Assembly: GCA_958450365.1 (NCBI GenBank)
Contig: CAUEEP010000925.1
Coordinates: 1,752,001-1,816,000 of the forward strand
Direction of reading: 5' to 3'
DNA from: Mesorhabditis belari
Taxonomy: Eukaryota > Nematoda > Chromadorea > Rhabditida > Rhabditidae
Length of the DNA: 64,000 nucleotides
Under the pieces are notes generated by a model. That model had not been told where the DNA came from, did no database searches, and was given only the letters and a program-made list of their open reading frames with translations. Below are positions 11,090 through 22,300 of the stretch, piece after piece. The translations under genes were made by a program, and so were the position numbers. The stretch's first letter is position 1. Each line of letters begins with the position of its first letter.

Positions 11090-11752
11090 GTTGGCTCATC
11101 GCCTTGGCCAAGCCATTGGCTCGTCACCCTGGCCAAGCCAATGGCTCATCGCCTTGCCCAAGCCATTGGCTCGTCACCCTGGCCAAGCCAATGGCTCGTC
11201 GGCTTGCCCAAGCCAATGGCTCGTCGGCTTGCCCAAGCCATTGGCTCGTCACCCTGGCCAAGCCAATGGCTCATCGCCTTGCCCAAGCCATTGGCTCGTC
11301 ACCCTGGCCAAGCCAATGGCTCGTCGGCTTGCCCAAGCCATTGGCTCGTCACCCTGGCCAAGCCAATGGCTCATCGCCTTGCCCAAGCCATTGGCTCGTC
11401 ACCCTGGCCAAGCCAATGGCTCGTCGGCTTGCCCAAGCCAATGGCTCGTCGGCTTGCCCAAGCCATTGGCTCGTCACCCTGGCCAAGCCAATGGCTCATC
11501 GCCTTGCCCAAGCCATTGGCTCGTCACCCTGGCCAAGCCAATGGCTCGTCGGCTTGCCCAAGCCAATGGCTCGTCACCCTGGCCAAGCCAATGGCTCATC
11601 GCCTTGGCCAAGCCATTGGCTCGTCACCCTGGCCAAGCCATTGGCTCGTCGCCTTGCCCAAGCCATTGGCTCGTCGCTTTGCCCAAGCCAATGGCTCGTC
11701 GGCTTGCCCAAGCCATTGGATCGTCGCCTTGCCCAAGCCAATGGCTCATCGG
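11090..11752. repeat. 25-bp minisatellite, about 26 copies
   Basis: The unit, AAGCCATTGGCTCGTCACCC plus five bases, repeats every 25 bp. Alternate units differ by CCATTGG versus CCAATGG and by CACCCTGGCC versus CGGCTTGCCC versus CGCCTTGCCC. All three forward frames are open for more than 200 codons simply because the unit lacks stops. The half-palindrome AGCCAWTGGCT lets neighbouring units pair. Not a gene. Confidence 0.92.
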
Positions 11753-12499
11753 CTAGCTACAGTAGTTTTTAAAGCTCCGAAAAGTACCGAAAGGAATATA
11801 CAAAATGGACAAAAAGATACAAATAAAAGCTTTTCAAAAAAACTCGACTTTTTCGGATTATGAGAAGATCGATTTTATATTTATTCCATTTTTTTCCCCA
11901 ATTTCATTTATTCTTTATTTGCATTTGTTTCCAAGAAAGATTCTATTTCCAAATCGAGAAAGCATTCGAATTGTTGAATATCAAGTGATTTTGTTGATAC
12001 TTTTCGAATAAATATTCGCTCGTTTCATCGCCGATCATTTCCATGATTGTCTCTTTGACGAATTGTCGACGATTTTTCTCGTTTTGTCGATCGTTTCGCG
12101 AGAAAACCTCTATCTAAATGTTTTGTTTGTTTTATTGATGATTGAATTGATGATTGGATTGATGGCTAAATGAATTGATCATTAAATTGATCATTAAATT
12201 AATGATTAAATGAATTCGACTACTTTAAACAACTTTAAACCTAGATAAATAGGCAAGCTTGGCTAGGATTTAACTCCAAGAACGAGAGCTCTTTGAATTG
12301 TCCCGGAATTGTCTCGGGATTGTCCCTGCAGTGTCCCGGGATTGTCCCAAATTGTCCCAAATTATCCCAAAATTATCCCGGATCCTTTTTTTGATAGATT
12401 TATTCTTTTATCTCGTTCTTTTTCTTACTTATGACTGAGATTCCTTTTTATTCGCCTTTTATTTCAAGATCGCAACCCGCCAATCACAATTGGAAAGCG

Positions 12500-12606
12500 A
12501 CCAGGCTTAGGCTTAGGCTTGGACTATCCAGCCCGGAACACCCTATCAATAAATCAATTTATCCTAGATCCCTGCTTCGGCTTGGGCTTAGAGGAGTCTA
12601 AGCCTG
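12500..12606. repeat. TTAGGC-like telomeric-type repeat patch
   Basis: CAGGCTTAGGCTTAGGCTTG, then later GGCTTGGGCTTAGAGGAGTC and AAGCCTGAGTCCAAG. The same text, inverted, occurs at about 42030-42075, so both belong to one dispersed family. Confidence 0.6.
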
Positions 12607-12822
12607 AGTCCAAGCGACCAGCCAACTCTCCAGCGACCAGCCAACTCTCAAGCGGCCAGCCAACCCTCAAGCAACCAGCCAGCTCTCAAGCGACCAGCCA
12701 ACTCTCAAGCAACCAGCCAACTCTCCAGCGACCAGCCAACTCTCAAGCGACCAGCCAGCTCTCCAGCGACCAGCCAGCTCTCAAGCAACCAGCCAACTCT
12801 CAAGCGGCAAGCGACAAGCCAA
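12607..12822. repeat. 19-bp minisatellite
   Basis: About eleven units of the form AACTCTCAAGCGACCAGCC with small changes. Non-coding in my view, although one frame each way stays open. Confidence 0.85.
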
Positions 12823-13037
12823 CTTGGTGATGGAGATTTTTCGGCTTTTCTATGATCGCTTCGAATTTTCTCAGATTTAGAACGCATGCAAAGCCGCTCT
12901 GATGAAATTTGACCGGAGAACGAGATGAGGGAACTGTGAAACTGTGAAAGGCCATCATTTTTATCATTTTTAGTGTTCTTGTCTATTATAAAACCTATAT
13001 ATAATACGGTAGCTGACTCAAAATCGAGTGTTAGATT

Positions 13038-13335
13038 GTGACAATCTGACAGTTACGCAGGAAGCTAGGCAGCTAGTTAGAGAGCAAGTTAGGGAGCTAG
13101 TTAGGCAGCTAGTTAAGGAGCTAGTTAGAGAGCTAGTTAGGGAGCAAGTTAGAGAGCTAGTTAGAGAGCTAGTTAGGGAGCTAGTTACGCAGTAAGTTAG
13201 GCAGCAAGTTAGGCAGCAAGCTCCCCAGCAAGCTACCCAGCAAGCTCCCCAGCAAGCTACCCAGCTAGCCACCCAGCAAGCCACCCAGCAAGCTCCCCAG
13301 CAAGCTCCCCATCAAGCTACCCAGCAAGTCACTTA
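13038..13335. repeat. 12-bp minisatellite in two blocks
   Basis: First block: GGAGCTAGTTAG-type units to about 13215. Second block: CCAGCAAGCTAC-type units to about 13330. The right edge overlaps the predicted last exon of the karyopherin gene on the minus strand, where it encodes LLGSLMGSLLGSLL. Confidence 0.85.
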
Positions 13336-16300
13336 GCAGTTGTTCTTTGTAGTGTCGATGTCTAGATGATCGACGCTTGAAACTAGACTCCTCGATCGAT
13401 TTGAATTGGATTTTTAGTCTTTTTTTAGATTTGAATTGGATTTTTTCCATTTTCTTGTACAATTTTGCATTCCCCAATCATTTCACTCACTCTTTCAACG
13501 AAATGTTTAGCTGTTGCCTTGTTTAGAAAGGCTTTCCACGCCTCATCAACATACGAATCGTTGGAATGATGCTGAAATTGTTGTTGTTAAATTCAAATTG
13601 CTAAAATGCTTTTCGTTTTTCATCAAAACTTTCTCTAAAACGAACCAAGATGAGAACAAAATTGGCGAAAAAATCAAAAAGAAGATTGCAAATTTGTGGC
13701 TCTTTATAGTGTTGAGCTAGAGAAAGGAAAAGAAGCGAAGTTGTCGTTTGAGCCTTTATTTTTGAGAGCATCGAATTTTTTGATATCTGAATTTTTTGAA
13801 ATCTGAATTTTTTGATATATAAAAATTGAAATAACGTTTAAAATTTTAAAATTGAAATTTTTGGACTTACAATTGGCAAAAGAATCCTCAACATTTGAGC
13901 AATTTTCAGCACCGTTTGTGACTCTTGAATATGCAGAGAAAAGAGGAGAAATGGCAGCGACTTTTCGACCTCAAAACCATCATTTTCTAGCTTCAAATCG
14001 TGGAAATCGGTTCCTGAAAGAGTTCTATTGAAAAAACTCGAAGCAAATCAGTTCTATCGACTTTATTTGCGGTTCTAGATAGATTATGGATGTCACAGCA
14101 TTGCTTTTTCAGAATACTAACGGCAAAAGCGACAAAATGGAGATCAGGTCTTACGGTAGGTCTTACGGTAGACGGAGAGTTTTAAAATCGAATTTCTATA
14201 TCTGTAATCGTTTTCAAAATCTACTGTGACATCCAGCTTGAGCAAATTCACTAAAAAATTCTCAAAACCATTATTTTCTAGCTTCAAATCGTTCCTGAAA
14301 GAGTTCTATTGAAAAAACTCAAAGCAAATCAGTTCTATCGATTTTATTTGCGGTTCTAGATAGATTATGGATGTCACAGCATTGCTTTTTCAGAATATTA
14401 ACAGAAAAAGCGACAAAATGAAGATTAGGTCTTACGGTAGGTCTTACGATAGACGGGGAGAGTTCTAAAATCGAATTTCTGTATCTGCAATCGTTTTCAA
14501 AATCTATTGTGACATCCAGATTGAGCAAATTCACTGAAAAATTTTGCGCTTACCTTTTTGATTCAAGAGGAAAAGTCGCCAAACGGGAATGGCTTCTTTG
14601 ATCAGTTGGATGTACTCCCTTTCCTTTAGGATCGGGTCCGCTGCTTCGAAATCTGAAACTTTCAAGCTTTAGCTTCTCTATTGCGTTCTATAGTCGTTCC
14701 AAATCACTCACCAAAAGATCTAAGCTCGATCGATTCTCGAATTTGCACTTGTAAACACGAATCAGTGATTAGTGCAAAGAGTTCCCAGAAATCTGAGCTC
14801 GCTGAGCGACAATGTTGAGCTCGCTGAGCGGCAATCTCTTTCCTGAAAGCCCTGGAGAGTTTAAAACAAACATCAGAATTATCAGAAACCTCAAAAGTCA
14901 TATTTTTTTTTGGCTTTTGGCTAAAATTCTGATTTTCAAATGACCAACCAAACCCTTTTGATCCAAATTCGCAAACGAAACACGTGTAATTTTTCCCAGC
15001 AGATCGCGCGAAGACTCGGGCTGATTAGGGGAAGACATTGCGGAAAGCGACGAATCGCGGAGACCATTGTGCAGAGGCTGAAAACTCTTCGATGAGCAAA
15101 TGGATCTTTTAGCGGGCTGAAGCAGCCCAACTCTTCGTTATTCTGCTAATCTGGAACGCACAACGGGATTTGAAAACAAAAAAATCTCGACTAAGCGCTC
15201 ATTGAAACTTCGACGTAAAAGCACCGTAATCCCTGGGCTAGAAGATAGAGACTACGGTAGCCTGCGGTAGCTAATTATTGAAAGATTTCGGCTATCTGGA
15301 ACGCACACTACGAGGCTGGGCAATAAAAAGAATAAAATCCTGGCTTCAAGCCGGGATCAACTTTTGTCGCACATCGATTCGTGCAAATCCGAGTAGAATT
15401 TCTTGTTAATCGACGGCCACGTTTTTTTCTCGTCCACAATTTTCTCCTGGTATTTCTCATCAACGTCATCGATCGGGATTCCTAAAAGCAACCTTTTATT
15501 GAGCCCCGCCCAAAGCCTCGTCCCTTTGCCATTGGCAATCAAACTTTGAACTCAATTATCTTGTTGTTGAGCTGTCCAATTTAAGACTTCTTGGTCTCAT
15601 TAGATGCGCCAAGTCTTTCTCTATCGATTGGTAGCAAAACTATTGAATTTGGACAGACCAAAGCCGAGATATTCGATCTCAAAGTTTGAGTGCCAAAAGG
15701 GGCGGAGCCAGAAAAAGCTTATATACGCAACCCATATCATTCGATGCGCCAAGGCTTTCTCTATCTATTGGTATAAAAACTATTGAAATTGGACGGTCCA
15801 AAACCGAGATATTCGAGCTCAAAATTTGAATGAGGGCGGACCGTATAAAAGGTCTTTCTAGCCCCCGCCCAGGCACCGCAACTTTGAGCTTGAATATCTC
15901 GGCTTTGGACCATCCAATCTCAATAGTTTTTATACCAATCGATAGAGAAAGACTTGGCGCATCGAATGATATGGGTTGCGTATATAAGCTTTTTCTGGCT
16001 CCGCCCCTTTTGGCACCTTAACTTTGAGCTTTAATATCTCGGCTTTGCTTTGTCCAAATTCAATGTTTTTTGTATCAATCGATAGAGAAAGACTTGGCGC
16101 ATCTAATGAGACCAAAGAAGTCTTAAATTGGACACATCAACATCGAGATACTTCAGTTCAAAGTTGGATTGCCAATAGCAAGATCGAATGTCCCAAAACC
16201 CACTCACCCAGCAATGAAGAAACAATCTCCGGCGTCTGCGAAAAGCAATCCTCGTCATAAAAGCAATTTTCCCATTTGCTTGCATCAGAATAAGAGTATT

Positions 16301-19300
16301 CTAGCAAAAGCCTAAAGTACTGTAAGTTGTAAATGAGTACTCCTGTCGTTTTCTAGGTTTTCTATAGTGAGCCGATTAAGAAAAAACGCTTTTTGGTCAA
16401 GCTGGATGTCACTAGACAAGAATCTGGCGGAAAAATGAACAGTTTTTAATGTTTAACTTTTCTGGGCAGAGTTGCGTAACTAAACCGGACGTTTTCCTCG
16501 ATTTTTTACATAACAATTCTTGAGTTAAAGCAATTTTTGGTCAAGCTGGATGTCACTAGACAAGGATCTGCCGGAAAATGAATAGTTTACAATGTTTAAA
16601 ATTTTGATCAAAGTTGCGTAACTAAACCGGACGTTTTCTCCGGATTTTTACATAACAGTTTTGGAGATAAAGCAATTTTCGGCTAAGCTGAATGTCACAA
16701 GACAAGAATCAGTGAAAATGAACAGTTTATAATGCTTACGATTTTTGAGCAAAGTGGCGTAACTAAACCGTCCGGTTTCTCCGGATTTTTACATAACAGT
16801 TTTGGAGATAAAGCAATTTTTGGTCAAGCTGGATGTCACTATTGGAGAATCTATCGGAAAAAGAACAGTTTACGATGTTTAAAATTTTTGATCAGAGTTG
16901 CGTAACTAAACCGGCCGGTTTTCCCGGATTTTTACATAACAATTCTTGAGTTAAAGCAATTTTCGGCCAAGCTGGATGTCACTAGACAAGAATCTGCCGG
17001 AAAAAGAACAGTTTATAATGTTTAAATTTTTTGATCAGAGTTGCGTAACTAAACCGGACGTTTTCCCCGCATTTTTACATAACAATTCTTGAGTTAAAGC
17101 AATTTTTGGCTAAGCTGGATGTCACTAGACAAGAATCTGCCGAAAAAAGCCTTTATTTAAATCTTTTAAAATTTCGATAAAATTGCGTAACTAAACCGGA
17201 TGCTTTGACGAGAATGGCGGGAATTTTTTTTCGCATCTTATTCTACCTGCTCAATTGCCCGAGTGAAACGATCAACGGCGACGCGATTTCGAAGAAGCTC
17301 TCCTCAAATCTCTCCTCGCCACCCTTGACGACTTTGAGCACTCCGTCGAGTGCTTGCAGTGAGGCACGAATCTAAAATTTTTTAAAATTTTAAATCAACT
17401 TTTCTTTTTTGATTTTTAGCTACTGTGACATCCAGGATGATCAATTTTTAAATCGAAATTTATTTCTGATCAGCCAATTCCTCGAAAACCCACCGTTCGG
17501 CGATTCTCGGCAAACTCGTCGCCGGTTGGCGCTTCGACATACTGATCGAAGCCCAGGAAGCTCACAAGATCATCCAAATTCGTTTTCTGCTCAAATTTCT
17601 TCGGCACCTCCAGGGATTTTTCGAGTAAAAGACGTTTCTCGTGGAAGGAAAGCGGGTAGTTCACGAGATGAGCGAGCAACTGAAGCTGGGGGAAATTCTC
17701 GGTGATAATAGCTTTCAGAAAATTTTTCTTGAATGAAATAGAAATGCTGGAAGGCACGGAAATGAATGGCTGAGGTGGAAAATGGAAATTTTAAAATAGA
17801 CCTGTGATAGTACTGCTTCTTGCATTGCTGTCAATCTGTCCGTGACACTCTCCCGAATTGAGATGATTTCTTCAATGAAACGCTCGTTTTTCTAAATCTT
17901 TTCATTTTAAAGAGCTGAATTTCTTTTTCCTCACCGCGAAAAGATGCCCGTGACTCTCGAGACAGCCGAGAAGACCGGACAGGGTGTGACGCTTCGTCTC
18001 GAACTGAATTTGGGGAAATTCTGGGGTGAGAGTCTTTTGTTAAAGCAATTTTTGGTCAAGCTGGATGTCACTAGACAAGAATCTGCCGGAAAAATGGACA
18101 GTTTACAATGTTTAAAATTTTGAGCAAAGTTGGGTAACTAAACCGGACGTTTTTCTCGGTTTTTTACAACACAATTCTTGAGTGAAAACGCTTTTCGGCC
18201 AAGCTGGATGTCACTATTTGAGAATCTAGCGGAAAATAAACAGTTTACAATGTTTAAAACTTTGAGCAAAGTTGTGTAACTAAACCGGATGTTTTCCCCG
18301 GATTTTTACATAACAATCCTCGAGTTAAAGCAATCTTTGGCTAAGCTGGATGTCACTATTGGAGAATCTAGTGGAAAAGTGAACGGTTTACAATGTTTAA
18401 AATTTTGAGCAAACTTGCGTAACTAAACCGGACGTTTTCTTCGGTTTTTTACATAACAATTCTTGTGTTAAAGCAATTTTTGGCTAAGCTGGATGTCACT
18501 ATTGGAGAATCTAGCGGAAAAAGAACAATTTACAATGTTTAAAATTTTGACCAAAGTTGGGTAACTAAACCGGACGTTTTCCCCAATTTTTTACACAAAA
18601 ATCTTTGAGTTAAAGCAATTTTTGGCTAAGCTGGATGTCACTAGACAAGAATCTGCCGGAAAAATGGACAGTTTACGATGTTTAAAATTTTGAGCAAAGT
18701 TGCGTAACTAAACCAGGGTAAAATACCTGTTTCTCCCGAATCTCTCCCCATTCCACTTCGAATTCGATAACGAGAATCTCTCTTATCATTTGGAGATATT
18801 CAAAGAGAGTTCCCTCATTTCTGACAATGATTGGGAGAAGACTGTGAACGATCGAAAGAATTCCATTTATGTGGATCCATTTCGAGGATTTTATCTGAAA
18901 AAAAGCTTATTCTTTTAGCTTTTAGACGCTAATAGATAATAGATAATAGATAAATAATCTAGATTTTTAAATCCTCCCTTTTAAATAAAGAATTTTGAAC
19001 AAAAAGCAAAACGATTGGCGGCAAGAGGAGTCGAACCCGCGACCCATCTCTTCCGTTCGTTTTAGAGACGCACATGTTAACCACTCGGCTATGCTTGAGA
19101 CGGCTGCCCCACGCTTGAAAGAGGTTAACTCGACCACTTGGCCATCCTTGAGGGACGTTAACTCGGCCGCCGGTCTCAAGCAGGCCATGGCGCAGTGCGA
19201 GCGCGCTTTTCTCCAGCCCAAACAACGCGGGTTCGATTCCGGTCCGTATCGGGACTTCTAATTTTTTTGAAAATTTAAAAACAATATCATAACTAGATGA

Positions 19301-22300
19301 AATTCTAAGCCAAAATAACTATAAATCATTTAAAACGGTCCACTGGGGGCGGAGGAGGAGCCACAAACAGACAGATACTCCCTCTATAAATAGTAGATAT
19401 AAAAAGAACTTTGAGACAGCAATAAATACTAAAATCAGTGATTTCTAGGGGTAACTTTGGACGCTGATTCTAAAAAACATGATCTCAAGACGATTAGAGC
19501 ATGGCATCAACCAGAAAAACGGCACTGAAAACAAGAAAAACGTCGTTTCACCATAGAGCTCTTTCTACGGCCCGAAATTTCTTAAAAATTGAAATAACTT
19601 TAAGAACTAAATCCGCCATCTTATAGAGCTTGTTTTAAGCTTCCAGAATCACTATAATACTTCTAGTTTACAATGAAAAAACTTGGATATAGAGCTTCAC
19701 AAAGATGGAGAAAAATTCGCAAGGTGATAGTACTGTAGGTTTACTTTGGCGTCCAATTCCTCAAAAATTCAAATAAGTTTAAAAAACCAAATCCACCACC
19801 TTATAGAGCTTGTTTTAAGCTTTCAGAATCACTATAACACTTTTAGTTTACAATAAAAAAACTGGGATTTAGAGCTTCACAAAGATGGAGAAAAATTCGC
19901 GAGATGATAGTACTGTGGTTTTACTTTGGGGTAAAATTTCTCAAGATCCAAAAAACGAAACCCCTTCAATTTTATATCAAAATATTCCTTGCTTTCTTGG
20001 CTACATGATGGATAAAAGGGTTTTTTGTAAAAGTTAAAATTTCATAGAAAAAATTGGCGTTCAAAATTGGCGTTCAAAATTTTGTGTCCATTCTTTTGCT
20101 GAGTCTTTTCAGTAAGTTTTCAGTTGGTTTATTGAATATTTTTAGCTGCTTTTAGCTCCTCCAACTACCGTACTCCAACTTTATCGGTGTACGGTAGTTG
20201 AGCGTTGGATTACGGTGTGTTTTCATAGCACCAGACACCAGCGATTCTTTTCAACTCACGAATTCCCGTTGTCGCCTCAAGATCAGCGCCGGCCAATCGC
20301 CAATCAGCTTCTCTAAGTCCTAAAATTCTCATTCATAATTCCAAGCAAGCAGCCAAGCAGCCAAGCAGCCAACCAACCTCTATCCTCACGTGTCCTCCAA
20401 TTCCTCGATCTTTGCCCTTCTCCTGTACCGATTTCAGAATCGATTTCATGTATTTTCCCCAATTCTCCGCTTCGGTCTCGATTACTGAAACGATTATTGA
20501 AACGATCGGGATTCCTAAAAGCAATTTTTTATACTCAAGCCCCGCCCAAAGCCCCGTGCCTTTGCCATTGGCAATCAAACTTTAAACTAAAATATCTCGG
20601 CTTTGGCCTGATCAATTCAAGTCTTTTTGGTCTCATTCGATGCGCCAAGGCTTTCTCTATCTATTGGTATAAAAACTATTGAATTTAGACAGACCAAAAC
20701 CGAGATATTCGATCTCAAAGTTAGGGTGCCAAAAGGGGCGGAGCCACAAAGACCTTTTATACGCGCCCCATATCATTAGATGCGCCAAGTCTTTCTCTAT
20801 CGATTGGTATAAAAAACATTGAATTTGGACGGTCCTAAGCCGAGATATTCGAGCTCAAAGTTAGCCCGAGATATTATTTACCCCAATTCTCCGCTTCCAC
20901 CTCGATTACTGAAACTTTTTCAAGTTAAGAGATAAGTTTATTTTCAAAAATCTCCATCCTGGAACTCACGCTCCTCATCCGCCAATCGATCGATAAAATA
21001 TCTTTTCGCTGAAGCCACCATTCTGCCCAAGTCCCACCGACAGCCCGCCTCGATGAATGAGAAGAAATGCATTTTGCAGCCTAAAGCTTTCAGTTTTCGG
21101 CTCAAATCTATGGAATGCGCTCCAGATTAGAGATTTCTGAGGTGAATTTTGGAGATGAGCTATTTTTAAACGGTCTAAAGCCTCAGCTCCCTACGCCTCT
21201 ATTCCGGGTTTCTTCAAATCACACCTAGTGCCCAAATTTGCATACATCTAGCTGCCATGATATCCAGATCGGCAAAATTTGAAACCAGTTTTGTGAAAGG
21301 GCCATTTTCAAACGGTCTAGGACCCCAGCTCCCTACCCCTCTATTCCGAGTTTCTTCAAATGTCGCCTAGTGTCCAAATTTGCAAACGTCTAGCTGCCGT
21401 GCTATCCAGATCGGCAGAATTCAGGATCAGCTTTGTGAAATAGCGATTTTTAAACGCTTCAAAAGTCTTGCTTTTGTTTGCTCACAGTACTAGTCTTCTT
21501 TTTAAGAAATTTGGCCCAAATTTCCGACTGAATCACTGAATTGTGCTCCAGATCGCCGAAATCTGAGATCCTTTTTGCAAAAAAAGCTAATTCCCGGCCA
21601 GTAAAAGGCCCAGCTCCCAACTCACGGTTCATTTCCGCGATCGCCTCGGCGTCATCGGTGTAATCCTCTCGAGAGAAGCTCGTCGTCAGCGTGGGCGGCT
21701 CGAAAGATGGCCATAACTGAAATTTCGATAGTTTAATCCGAATTTTTGGGCCGCTAAAGCCAAAAAAAGCCAAAACGCCCTCTAAAAAACAACTCGGTTA
21801 CCGTACCCAATTTTTGGTGTTTTCTAAAATTTGCTCGTTTACCTCTTTCTCCATCAGAATCGGCACATTTTCCGCTAAATCGGTGATTTTCTGAAGGAAA
21901 TCCGGAGAGTTTTTGCCGCCTTTTCCGCTCAAAAGAGCCCCGAGAATTTCCATGGATCCCACGCGCAGTTTCTGGAAAGTTTTCATTTTTCTGTGCGATC
22001 TGGAGGCTTTAGCAATGAAAGAAAGCCAGATTTCGATGATTTTTAGCCAATCTGGAACTCACAGCAGGCTTGGCCGCAAAATTTTGCGAGTATTTCAAGA
22101 TTTAAACTTTTCACTTTAGCAATGGGCGATCTGGAGCTCATTGGAGGCTTTAGCAATGAAAGAAAGGCAGCTTTCGATGATTTTTTCGTCGTTCTGGAAC
22201 GCACAGCAGGCCTGGCCGCAAAATTTTGCGAGTATTTCATGATTTAAACTTTTCATTTTAGCAATGGGCGATCTAGAGCTCATTGGAAGCTTTAGCAATG

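Larger units (their letters stand above)
9887..13264. other. Gene-free, box-poor block of MITEs and minisatellites
   Basis: Apart from degenerate hits at 9940 and 10664 the 11-bp box is missing from 9.8 to 14.1 kb. The block contains MITE copies (10390-11008), a 25-bp minisatellite (11090-11752), AT-rich DNA (11760-12480), and two further minisatellites. No supported exon was found. Confidence 0.7.

Noticed and set aside
11091..11863. Three overlapping 220-240-codon ORFs
   Set aside because: They are one 25-bp minisatellite read in three frames; no splice sites or start context support a gene.
13265..15357. Separate small gene starting at MSSPNQ (15038)
   Set aside because: The text RDLLGKITRVSFANLD and the following exons continue the exportin-5-like order, so I merged them into the karyopherin, noting that the 15481/15132 junction is weak.
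19016..19097. Amber-suppressor tRNA (CTA in the apparent anticodon)
   Set aside because: The acceptor and T stems do not form, so the anticodon assignment is not trustworthy; a tRNA relic is more likely.
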